This document shows positions 1-6,088 of a stretch of 10,293 bases of DNA, piece by piece (position 1 is the stretch's first letter; each line of letters starts with the position of its first letter). Position numbers and translations under genes: made by a program. The notes under the pieces were generated by a model, which saw only the letters and a program-made list of their open reading frames with translations, ran no database searches and was not told the DNA's origin. The stretch spans positions 1 through 10,293 of the forward strand of contig JAKJEP010000096.1 of NCBI GenBank assembly GCA_022705365.1, read 5' to 3'. The DNA comes from Planctomycetota bacterium. Lineage in GTDB: Bacteria > Planctomycetota > Phycisphaerae > Sedimentisphaerales > SM23-30.

Positions 1-776
1 ATCGGATCCACGTGGATGTGGTGTTTCCGGTATTGCATGGAACATTCGGGGAGGATGGCCAGTTACAGGCAATCCTGGAAGAGCGGGGTCTGCGATATGT
101 GGGCAGTAATGCGGCCAGTTCCCGTCTGGCAATGGACAAATGGCTCTCGAAACAGGCGGTGGAAGGAGCGGGAGTGTTCACGGCGGAAGGAGTGCTACTG
201 GAGGCGGGGAAGGGGGCCGGTACGAATGAAATTGAGCGGGCGATTGGGAGAGTGGGGATTCCCTGTGTAGCCAAGCCGAATTGTCAGGGCAGCAGCATTG
301 GGGTGGTGATAGGCCGGACGAAGCTGGAGGCCTGGGAGGGTATCGAAAGATCGCTGGAGGATTATGGGGATTGTCTGGTGGAGAAATTTATCGCCGGGCG
401 GGAGTTGACGGTGGGAATCCTGGGTGATAAGACCTTGCCAATACTGGAGATAAAGCCGGCAGAGGGATTTTACGATTATCAGGCGAAATATGTTTCAGAT
501 AACACGGAATACAGTTTTGAGACCGGATTGTCGCCAGAATTAACCAAACAGATCCAGGATCAGGCCCGGCGGGCCTTTGAGGCGCTGGGCTGTCGCGATT
601 TGGGGCGGGTGGATTTCATATTGGATGGCCAGGGGCGGAGTTATTTTCTGGAAGTCAATACGCTGCCTGGATTTACCTCTCATTCGCTGGTACCCAAGGC
701 GGCTGCCCGGATTGGTGTAAGCTTCGAGGAAATGTGTGAAGAGATTGTACGAATGTCACTGGCCAGACCGATATAG
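1..776 (+). CDS. ddl: D-alanine--D-alanine ligase, 5'-truncated by the window edge
   Basis: Cytoplasmic ATP-grasp enzyme that joins two D-alanines using ATP to make the D-Ala-D-Ala end of the peptidoglycan stem peptide. The reading frame is open to the left edge (first full codon at 3). The GTG at 12 is an internal valine in the conserved VDVVFPVLHGTFGEDGQLQ stretch, so the true start and roughly the first 60 residues lie outside. Counting from that GTG, family landmarks follow in order: SRLAMDKW (about residues 37-44), the ATP-binding lysine and glycine-rich loop AKPNCQGSSIGV (about 87-98), VEKFIAGRELTVGIL, EIKPAEGFYDYQAKY, then the metal-binding end GRVDF and EVNTLPGFTSHSL (about 215-228), with the expected Glu-x-Asn. 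The C-terminal end is complete (TAG at 774-776). Only 5 nt separate it from the next gene, an ftsQ-like gene, as in dcw clusters. Function is secure; which Ddl paralogue it is cannot be told. Confidence 0.95.
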   Translation, partial: RIHVDVVFPVLHGTFGEDGQLQAILEERGLRYVGSNAASSRLAMDKWLSKQAVEGAGVFTAEGVLLEAGKGAGTNEIERAIGRVGIPCVAKPNCQGSSIGVVIGRTKLEAWEGIERSLEDYGDCLVEKFIAGRELTVGILGDKTLPILEIKPAEGFYDYQAKYVSDNTEYSFETGLSPELTKQIQDQARRAFEALGCRDLGRVDFILDGQGRSYFLEVNTLPGFTSHSLVPKAAARIGVSFEEMCEEIVRMSLARPI

Positions 777-781
777 AAGAT

Positions 782-1720
782 ATGAAAAAAAAGAAGTCAA
801 CACGGAACTCGAAACGACAAAAGGATGGGAATTGGCTGAGCCGCCTTATCGGGGAAATTGATCCTGATCGTAAGTCGTTAGTATTTAGGATCTTAGGTAA
901 AACCTTGCTGCTGCTTATATTTGGCGGGGCAGTTGTGAGCGCCTTCTATTATATGGAACGGTATGTGGAGGATATTACCCGGAAGCGGCAGGTGGGTTTG
1001 ACGGTGGAGTATCCCAATCCGCCGAAATGGGCTAGTCCCCAGCTTATTGAAGAAATATGCCTGTCCAGTGGCATACGCAGCGATGATTTTCTGCTGGATA
1101 AGAATTTAACGGAAAAGTGGTCGGAAAATCTGGCGCAGAATCCGTGGGTGAAGAAAGTGCGCCAGGTGCATAAATCCTATACGGGATTGGTGAAAATCGA
1201 TTGTGAATTGCGCCAGCCGGTAGCCTCAGTTCAGGGTTCGGGCAAGGTGCATTATCTGGATGAAGAGGGAGTGATCCTGCCGATGGTGAAACTGGTGGAG
1301 CCGTACGGTCATGTGATCGCATTGCGGGGTGTGACCAGTTCGCTGCCGAAGGTGGGCCAGAAGGCGACGGGAGCGGATCTGGCCGCGGGTTTGCGGGTGC
1401 TGACGATGATCCGGCAGGTGGACCAGAAATTGTCATGGCAGGAACAATTGTGGGGGGATCTGGCGGTGCTGGATGTGAATAACTATGCCGGGCGGGTGAA
1501 CAAGATGGAATCCCATCTGACCCTGATGACGAAAAACAATACGCCCATCTACTGGGGTGTGGATGTGGACCGGAGGATGAGTTTTTATGAGGCGCCGGAG
1601 AAGGTGAAGCTGGAGAATCTGTACCGCCATGCACTGGCCCGGCCACTGGATCAATATACCAGCATCGACTTGCGGAGTATGCGGAAGGAAAAAGCGGATG
1701 TGAATCCGGAAAACGGGTAA
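782..1720 (+). CDS. ftsQ: FtsQ/DivIB-like cell division protein
   Basis: Predicted bitopic inner-membrane protein of the divisome; FtsQ/DivIB links early and late division proteins through FtsB/FtsL. It has 312 residues. A very basic cytoplasmic tail (starting MKKKKSTRNSKRQK) is followed by one membrane helix at about 37-57. A POTRA-type domain follows at about 72-150: SPQLIEEICLSSGI, then NPWVKKVRQVHKS and a CELRQPVASV end that matches the usual 'pWVk..V.R..P..l.i.v.er.PvA' pattern. The C-terminal beta domain ends with KVKLENLYRHAL and SIDLRS, like the 'K...L..ll......iDLR' ending of the family. The length is somewhat above E. coli FtsQ. The start at 782 lies 5 nt after the ddl stop, with a weak AGAAGA just upstream, so translation is probably coupled to ddl. 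Synteny with ddl supports the call. The sequence is divergent, and no ftsA follows. Confidence 0.8.
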   Translation: MKKKKSTRNSKRQKDGNWLSRLIGEIDPDRKSLVFRILGKTLLLLIFGGAVVSAFYYMERYVEDITRKRQVGLTVEYPNPPKWASPQLIEEICLSSGIRSDDFLLDKNLTEKWSENLAQNPWVKKVRQVHKSYTGLVKIDCELRQPVASVQGSGKVHYLDEEGVILPMVKLVEPYGHVIALRGVTSSLPKVGQKATGADLAAGLRVLTMIRQVDQKLSWQEQLWGDLAVLDVNNYAGRVNKMESHLTLMTKNNTPIYWGVDVDRRMSFYEAPEKVKLENLYRHALARPLDQYTSIDLRSMRKEKADVNPENG

Positions 1721-1768
1721 TCATTTTGTTGGGTAAGATATATTTGCCCTGACGGTAGGTTGTGGTTG

Positions 1769-1774
1769 TACTAT
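1769..1774 (+). promoter_or_regulatory. possible -10 box upstream of the small membrane protein
   Basis: TACTAT lies about 40 nt before the ATG at 1814 in the AT-rich gap after ftsQ. The best -35 candidate, TTGCCC at 1744-1749, is 19 nt away, which is long. The gene could equally be read through from ddl-ftsQ, since no terminator is seen between 1721 and 1813. Confidence 0.2.
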
Positions 1775-1798
1775 ATCCGGGCATTTTATTTGAAAATT

Positions 1799-1803
1799 GG
1801 AGG
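1799..1803 (+). promoter_or_regulatory. ribosome binding site fixing the start at 1814
   Basis: A perfect GGAGG lies 10 nt before the ATG at 1814. The same frame is open further upstream from a GTG-type codon at 1760, but nothing resembling a ribosome site precedes that codon, so the shorter 115-residue protein is preferred. Confidence 0.8.
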
Positions 1804-1813
1804 TTCGTCTCAA

Positions 1814-2161
1814 ATGCAAGAAAATGATAATGCGGAATCAGGCAGTCAATCGCAAGAAATTATCGATTTTTTAAGGAACGCGGGGCAGAGTGGCTTAGAA
1901 CAAACGAGCACAACAGCATCTGTTGCTTATTTCCTGGGAGCAGTGGGCTTTTTCATAGCTTTGTTGTGTCTTATCTTCACGGGTACCGGAAATAATGTCT
2001 GGCTTATCATCTTGTCAACATCCTGGCTCAGTATATTGGGCGGAAAAATTTTGAGCAGACTTACCGAACTCAATTATTTCTTTCGTTCAAAAGATGTTTC
2101 CGAAGAGCTGAAACAAAGATTTATCCAAAAGAAACCTGCCGACCAGACTAAATCAAACTGA
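1814..2161 (+). CDS. small two-helix membrane protein of unknown family
   Basis: The product has 115 residues and I do not recognise its family. The N-terminal 35 or so residues are polar and acidic (MQENDNAESGSQSQEIIDFL). Two hydrophobic segments follow, about 39-61 (VAYFLGAVGFFIALLCLIF) and 65-85 (NNVWLIILSTSWLSILGGKIL). A basic, lysine-rich tail (about 93-115, ending KPADQTKSN) closes the protein. The charge pattern suggests a hairpin membrane protein, but the sidedness is uncertain. The start is chosen from the GGAGG at 1799-1803. Base composition is clearly more AT-rich than ftsQ before it and the acyltransferase after it. It sits on the same strand as ddl-ftsQ but about 90 nt away, so co-transcription is possible but not evident. 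It converges with the acyltransferase gene. A good ribosome site and codon-like structure make it a probable real gene. Confidence 0.7.
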   Translation: MQENDNAESGSQSQEIIDFLRNAGQSGLEQTSTTASVAYFLGAVGFFIALLCLIFTGTGNNVWLIILSTSWLSILGGKILSRLTELNYFFRSKDVSEELKQRFIQKKPADQTKSN

Positions 2162-2213
2162 TCAAAAATATTATGTGTGCAACCACCATGTATATCGGGA
2201 CATACCCTATCTG

Positions 2214-2237
2214 AAAAGCACGGCTAAGATGGCCGTG
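2214..2237 (-). terminator. intrinsic terminator of the acyltransferase gene
   Basis: On the - strand a perfect 6-bp stem CACGGC/GCCGTG with a 7-nt loop (2219-2237) is followed by C and then TTTT (complement of 2214-2217). It begins about 16 nt after the acyltransferase stop. On the + strand there is no T-run, so it serves the - strand gene best. The T-run is short, hence moderate confidence. Confidence 0.5.
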
Positions 2238-2252
2238 GTGCAATTGGAGAAC

Positions 2253-3194
2253 TCATTTTGTCCGCTCTTCCGGCGGGCGGGTTTTCCAGCGGCGGTGTAC
2301 CCACCAGTATTGTTCGGGGTCCTGGCGGATGAAGGTTTCGATGGCGGTGGTGTATTCGGCGGTAATCCAGTGCAGAGGGCGGTCCTGTTTTTGCCATTCT
2401 TGCGGGTAGATGATGCGGTTACAGACCATTTCAAACCGGAAGCGGTCATCGAGGCGGCGGCAGCAGCCGACGACGATCGGGACATCGAACTGCATGGCCA
2501 GCAGGCCGATGCTTTTGTAGGTGGCGGCCTTGCGCCCGAAGAAATCGACAAAGATGTCCTTGCGGCTGCCGTTCTGGTCGGCGACGATACCCAGGGCGGC
2601 GCCGGTTTTAAGGACGTCGAGCATGGCGTCGGTGGCCCCTTTTTTGTAGATAATATTCTGGCCCTGGTGCAGGACGTGATAGACGTACCGGTTGATATAG
2701 GGATTGTCGATGGGGCGGGCGACGTTAAAGGTTTCCATGCCCAGGGCGGCGAAGACACAGCCCATGACCTCGAAGTTGCCGTAGTGGCCGGTGACCAGGA
2801 TGACGCCGCGGCCATTGAGCAGAAGCTGGAGGACTTCGGGGATATTATTTATTTTCGTATAACGGTGCCAGGTGGAATGGCGCATCAGGCGGGCGGTATA
2901 GAGGATGTCGAAGGCGAACATGACCAGATGCTCGAAGCTGCGGCAGGCGGTGCGTTCGATCCAGGCGGGGGGTTTTTCCGGGTAGCTCAGCCGCAGGTTT
3001 TCCAGGGCACGCTCCCGGCCCCGGCCATAGATGCGGTAGAGGCCCCGGCCCAGCCAGCGGGCCACCCGCAGGGAGGCGTCGATGTCGGCGATTTGCAGCA
3101 GGATGGCGATGAGACGGACCATCACATAAAAAAGGTAGTCCAGCAGTGGATTATGCTTTTTTTTCTTCTTTTTCTTTTTCGGGGTTTCGGGCAT
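2253..3194 (-). CDS. LpxL/HtrB-family lipid A (lysophospholipid) acyltransferase
   Basis: Membrane-associated acyltransferase of the bacterial lipid A biosynthesis (LpxL/LpxM/HtrB) family, expected to move a fatty acid from acyl-ACP to a lipid A precursor at the inner face of the cytoplasmic membrane. It has 313 residues from the ATG at 3194. Eight consecutive lysines (about 6-13) precede a hydrophobic N-terminal anchor (LLDYLFYVMVRLIAILLQIA, about 17-36). The catalytic HX4E motif is intact in GHYGNFE (about 136-142). DQNGSRKDIFVDFFGRKA (about 206-223) and the terminal WWVHRRWKTRP (about 297-307) are the other family blocks. An in-frame TTG at 3221 would add nine residues. The ATG is preferred because neither site has a clear ribosome site and the TTG has the poorer context. 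A - strand promoter at 3406-3433 and a terminator at 2214-2237 suggest a single-gene unit. Which acyl position it serves, or whether it acts on another lipid, cannot be told. A long antisense frame over the gene is a coding shadow. Confidence 0.92.
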   Translation of the reverse strand: MPETPKKKKKKKKHNPLLDYLFYVMVRLIAILLQIADIDASLRVARWLGRGLYRIYGRGRERALENLRLSYPEKPPAWIERTACRSFEHLVMFAFDILYTARLMRHSTWHRYTKINNIPEVLQLLLNGRGVILVTGHYGNFEVMGCVFAALGMETFNVARPIDNPYINRYVYHVLHQGQNIIYKKGATDAMLDVLKTGAALGIVADQNGSRKDIFVDFFGRKAATYKSIGLLAMQFDVPIVVGCCRRLDDRFRFEMVCNRIIYPQEWQKQDRPLHWITAEYTTAIETFIRQDPEQYWWVHRRWKTRPPEERTK

Positions 3195-3264
3195 GTAGTC
3201 TTTCGGTATTTCTATTAACAAATATCACTAATACCAAGTGATCATAATATTCGCACTTATCGGA

Positions 3265-3357
3265 GTCATTTCGAGCGGAGCGAAGCGGAGTCGAGAAATC
3301 TATTATAAACAGATTTCTCCACTTCGGGCCACTATGTGGCCCTTCGGGCGAAATGAC
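3265..3357. repeat. cruciform repeat element built of two facing units
   Basis: The outer ends GTCATTTCG (3265-3273) and CGAAATGAC (3349-3357) are perfect inverted repeats. So are the inner blocks GAGAAATCT (3293-3301) and AGATTTCTC (3311-3319), which are separated by a 9-nt AT-rich spacer. The element can therefore be read as two units facing each other, each with the same two ends but a different core. The left core contains the direct repeat AGCGGAG-CGA-AGCGGAG. The right core contains a perfect 7-bp hairpin GGGCCAC/GTGGCCC (3326-3342). The left unit recurs inverted at 6244-6288. It resembles non-coding palindromic dispersed repeats of the REP/BIME or MITE type. No transposase is nearby. 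It would lie in the 5' leader of the acyltransferase mRNA. Confidence 0.8.
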
Positions 3358-3405
3358 CGAAAGCGTCTTTTATATTGCGCTTAGTATAACTTATTTCACG
3401 GCTGT

Positions 3406-3433
3406 ATTTTAACGAAAACCGGGCCAAAGTCAA
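3406..3433 (-). promoter_or_regulatory. sigma70-type promoter reading into the acyltransferase gene
   Basis: On the - strand, TTGACT (complement of 3428-3433, 5 of 6 to consensus) and TAAAAT (complement of 3406-3411, 5 of 6) are separated by 16 nt. Transcription would start near 3399, giving a leader of about 200 nt that includes the whole cruciform repeat before the acyltransferase ATG. The match is good, but its use is inferred from sequence alone. Confidence 0.55.
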
Positions 3434-3445
3434 ATACCGGTTTTT
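3415..3445. promoter_or_regulatory. perfect 8-bp dyad (operator or terminator-like hairpin)
   Basis: AAAACCGG (3415-3422) and CCGGTTTT (3437-3444) form a perfect inverted repeat around a 14-nt centre that contains the -35 box of the - strand promoter. A T5 run (3441-3445) overlaps the right arm, so as RNA on the + strand it resembles an intrinsic terminator. No + strand gene lies just upstream to be terminated, so a protein-binding dyad or leader attenuator is as likely. Confidence 0.4.
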
Positions 3446-3514
3446 GTGGGGGATTTGGTGGAATTCGGGCGGGAATTGGATTATTTTGTAAACGGAAAGT
3501 GATTTTACCCCTCA

Positions 3515-3520
3515 TATAAG
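3515..3520 (+). promoter_or_regulatory. possible -10 box for the sigma/anti-sigma operon
   Basis: TATAAG (5 of 6 to the sigma70 -10) lies about 70 nt before the sigma factor start. No matching -35 is seen at 16-18 nt; TTGTAA at 3486-3491 is 23 nt away. GGAAAG at 3494-3499 vaguely recalls the GGAAC-type -35 of ECF promoters, which would imply self-activation, but the match is weak. Confidence 0.2.
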
Positions 3521-3575
3521 GTAGAAATGTCTCTGGCTGTATGCAGCCGTGAAAATGAAACGGACGTCGGTTACT

Positions 3576-3582
3576 AAGGTGA
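3576..3582 (+). promoter_or_regulatory. ribosome binding site for a TTG start
   Basis: AAGGTGA lies 6 nt before the TTG at 3589. The in-frame stop TGA at 3580-3582 overlaps it, so translation cannot begin further upstream, and no ATG follows in frame within conserved region 2. Together these fix TTG 3589 as the start of the sigma factor. Confidence 0.75.
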
Positions 3583-3588
3583 AACGCG

Positions 3589-4086
3589 TTGTCGGACGGG
3601 CGATTTGAAAAGCTGGTGGAGGAGCACAGCCGGTTGGTGCTGAACGTGGCGCTGCGGGTGCTGGGGAATGCCGAGCTGGCACAAGATGTGCATCAGGAGG
3701 TGTTCCTGGCGATCTGGCGGCGGTGGGGCAAATTCAACGGGGATACGAAATGGAATGCGTATCTGTACCGGGCCGCGGTCCGCAAGTCGCTCGAACTGGC
3801 CCGGCGGGAGAAGCGGATGCCGGTCAGGGAGCAGCAGGACCGGACAGATATCAATCAGGAGCGGCCTGACGGTGCTCTGCGAACGGCCGAGCTGCAGCGG
3901 CGAATCCAGCAGTGCCTGGTGCGGCTGCCCCGGCGGCAGGCGGAAGTGTTCGTGCTGGCCCGGCTCGAAGGCCTGCCGTATCCGCAGATCGCCCGGCTGC
4001 TGGACTGCTGCGAATCGACCGTGAAGGTGCATCTGCACCGGGCGGTGAAACGGCTGGCCGGGCAACTGGCCGAGTTTCTGGAATAG
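3589..4086 (+). CDS. ECF-type RNA polymerase sigma-70 family sigma factor
   Basis: Group 4 (ECF) sigma factor of 165 residues, the usual length for a protein with only regions 2 and 4. It should direct core RNA polymerase to a specific promoter set. Region 2 spans about 5-75: LVEEHSRLVLNVALRVLG, then the conserved acidic ELAQDVHQEVFLAIWRRW and the -10-recognition helix around GDTKWNAYLYRAAVRKSLE. Region 4 spans about 105-160: LVRLPRRQAEVFVLARLEG followed by the helix-turn-helix PYPQIARLLDCCESTVKVHLHRAVKRL. Translation starts at TTG, supported by AAGGTGA and a stop just upstream. The next gene starts 11 nt after the stop and encodes a zinc-finger anti-sigma protein, so the pair is a classic sigma/anti-sigma operon. 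The gene is strongly GC-rich compared with its partner. The exact ECF subgroup and regulon are not visible from the sequence. Confidence 0.93.
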   Translation: MSDGRFEKLVEEHSRLVLNVALRVLGNAELAQDVHQEVFLAIWRRWGKFNGDTKWNAYLYRAAVRKSLELARREKRMPVREQQDRTDINQERPDGALRTAELQRRIQQCLVRLPRRQAEVFVLARLEGLPYPQIARLLDCCESTVKVHLHRAVKRLAGQLAEFLE

Positions 4087-4097
4087 AAGGTGTATTT

Positions 4098-6041
4098 ATG
4101 AGTACCCACGAAAAAACGAATAAACTGCTGGTGAGTTTTGCTTTGGAGGAGTTATCCGAAGCAGAAGCAAATCAGGTGCGAACGCACCTGAGCCAATGTG
4201 AGATGTGCCGTCGGGAATATAACCGGTTGAAAACGCTGCTCGATAATACGGAACATGTTGGTCAGCTCACTACGGATGAAAATATATATGAATCAGCTCA
4301 GCAGGAAGTATTTGAAACGGTTAAAAACTATCAACCAAAACCAAACCTCTCCGTACCGTATTTTGGTCGGAGATTATTATGGAGAACAATTATGAAAAGT
4401 CGAATTACCAAACTAGCCACAGCGGCCGCAGTTTTAATGATTGTGAGTATTGGAGTGTTTACTTCCAAACCGGTTTATGGCTTGACAGACACGATAGAGG
4501 CAATGGAGAAGATCCATTTTATTCATGTTTTTAAATATGCCGAAGAGGGCAGGATTAACGATGAGAAATGGATTGAAATTGATTCCAATGGTTATCAGGC
4601 GAGATTTAGACAAGAGTCAAACAATATTTTAATCATAGATGATACAGACAAGGTGATTGTCTATCGGAAAGATAAAAATACGGTAATACTGTATGATGTC
4701 AACCAAAAGCATTATCAATGGATAGCTAATCTGGGTAAATTATTTAGAACTCTGGCTGGAAAAGGTGAGAAGGGAAGTATCGAAATTGAAAGGAATGTCA
4801 GTTTTGAAAACATGCCTGCTCACCGTATCCATTTGACAGAATGGAACATGAATGTTTATATTGATCCCAGTACGAAACTTCCCATAGCAATTGGTCCCTA
4901 CATAGTCAATTATGAAAATCCACCTGCCGATATTTTTGCATTTGATATCCCAGATGGTGTTCTGGTACTGGACAAAAGACCAGGAGCGAATTCGATAGAA
5001 GATCCTGACTGGATGAAGGATGACGAGTTGGCAAATCGTGATTTTAAAAAAGCGAGGCAAGCCTTAGCTGAGGGGGAATATTCGGAAGCTGTGGAACTAT
5101 TCATGCGTGTGGTTGCGATTCAACCTATGAGAAATTGGGCGGTGTTCTGGCTGGGCAAAGCTCAGCATTATTTGCATCAAGATAAGGCCGCCATTGAAGC
5201 CTTTTCTGATGTTATCAGTATGTTTCAAAAATTTGGTATAGAAACACCATACGCGCATCTGGCCCGCGGTTTGGCGTATGCTTTCGAAGGTTTGTATGAG
5301 GAAGCGAAAAAAGATTTGACGATTGCACTACCGGTTATGATTCAGGCACTTAGGAATCCAAAAATTGCTAAAGATTTTGATTATGCGGACGATCCACTAT
5401 ATCGTGACCGCAATGCGAGGCAAAGAGAGATGATTGAGAACGTGTGCGTAATGAATATGATCCACCGGTTACGGCAAATAACCAGTCAGAAAATGGGTGA
5501 GGATTTATCACCGGATTCAAAAGTTCCCGAAGAGGTTATTGCAGCTTGGGAAAACTGGTATCATACCAGCGGAGAGATACAGGTGGATTTTGACTATCAA
5601 CCTGATTTATATATTCCTGAAGTCCCTGCTTCGGAAAAAGATTTATGTGACAGAGCTGTCAAATTTTTATTGCAAGGAGAAGGCGATATTTCATTGTTGT
5701 TTAGTGAAGCAAAGCAGGTTCAGTTGAAAGACTATTCAGTATGGTCTGCTTTGGGATTGGGTTTATATAAAGAAGGGATGTATGTTGAGGCTTTAGAAGC
5801 ATTTCAGTATGCGGAACAACTGGAAGAAAAGCAGGATCCTGAACATATATATGGTCCTATCACCTGGCAGGGACATGTGCTTGACTTGCTTGGCCGAAGA
5901 GAAGAAGCTATCGAAAGGTATGAATCAGCCTTGAAACGTTATTCTCGGAGTAGTATGTATGTGGAATATGGCAATTTTGGAATAAAAATTGATGATAAAT
6001 GGATCCAAAAAAGACTTGAGGAACCATTCGATCGTAACTAA
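4098..6041 (+). CDS. membrane anti-sigma factor with HxxxCxxC zinc finger, LolA/RseB-like domain and TPRs
   Basis: Likely regulator that holds the preceding sigma factor inactive at the membrane and responds to an extracytoplasmic signal. It has 647 residues. A cytoplasmic anti-sigma (ZAS/zf-HC2) domain at about 1-50 has the zinc motif HLSQCEMC (H30, C34, C37). One membrane helix lies at about 105-121 (ATAAAVLMIVSIGVF). An extracytoplasmic region at about 128-295 has the alternating strands and the YIDPSTKLPIAI block typical of LolA/RseB-like lipoprotein-carrier folds. Tetratricopeptide-like helices follow at about 312-410 (for example ALAEGEYSEAVELFMRVVAI) and about 547-615 (for example LGRREEAIERYESALKRY). 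ATG 4098 is chosen because AGAAGGTG lies just before it and the upstream open frame only mirrors the sigma gene. Composition is markedly more AT-rich than the sigma gene. Domain order is seen; the LolA/RseB likeness and inhibitory role are inferred from family and context. Confidence 0.85.
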   Translation: MSTHEKTNKLLVSFALEELSEAEANQVRTHLSQCEMCRREYNRLKTLLDNTEHVGQLTTDENIYESAQQEVFETVKNYQPKPNLSVPYFGRRLLWRTIMKSRITKLATAAAVLMIVSIGVFTSKPVYGLTDTIEAMEKIHFIHVFKYAEEGRINDEKWIEIDSNGYQARFRQESNNILIIDDTDKVIVYRKDKNTVILYDVNQKHYQWIANLGKLFRTLAGKGEKGSIEIERNVSFENMPAHRIHLTEWNMNVYIDPSTKLPIAIGPYIVNYENPPADIFAFDIPDGVLVLDKRPGANSIEDPDWMKDDELANRDFKKARQALAEGEYSEAVELFMRVVAIQPMRNWAVFWLGKAQHYLHQDKAAIEAFSDVISMFQKFGIETPYAHLARGLAYAFEGLYEEAKKDLTIALPVMIQALRNPKIAKDFDYADDPLYRDRNARQREMIENVCVMNMIHRLRQITSQKMGEDLSPDSKVPEEVIAAWENWYHTSGEIQVDFDYQPDLYIPEVPASEKDLCDRAVKFLLQGEGDISLLFSEAKQVQLKDYSVWSALGLGLYKEGMYVEALEAFQYAEQLEEKQDPEHIYGPITWQGHVLDLLGRREEAIERYESALKRYSRSSMYVEYGNFGIKIDDKWIQKRLEEPFDRN

Positions 6042-6088
6042 AAGAGGGATCACATTCGAACACATTGGCACCATGAATTTGAATTTAT

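Larger units (their letters stand above)
3195..3588. other. divergent intergenic region: cruciform repeat, promoter and dyad
   Basis: This gap of about 390 nt lies between the - strand acyltransferase and the + strand sigma factor. It is AT-rich outside the repeat and shows no credible gene. From left to right it holds a large inverted-repeat element (3265-3357), a - strand sigma70-type promoter (3406-3433), a perfect 8-bp dyad around that promoter's -35 box (3415-3444), and a possible promoter and ribosome site for the sigma factor (3515-3582). Confidence 0.7.

Noticed and set aside
12..14. GTG at 12 as the start of ddl
   Set aside because: The frame is open to the window edge, and the codon lies inside a conserved block that normally sits about 60 residues into the protein.
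1044..1784. A 246-codon - strand frame opposite ftsQ
   Set aside because: It is Pro/Ser/His-rich antisense translation with no domain and no ribosome site; ftsQ explains the region.
2175..3218. A 347-codon + strand open frame covering the whole acyltransferase gene
   Set aside because: It is antisense to a gene with intact family motifs, has low-complexity Gly/Ala/Asp/Val composition, and has no ribosome site. It is a shadow of the GC-rich codons.
3912..4097. A 62-residue N-terminal extension of the anti-sigma frame
   Set aside because: It overlaps the sigma factor in another frame, is Ala/Gly/Arg-rich noise, and the ATG at 4098 has its own ribosome site and begins the recognisable anti-sigma domain.
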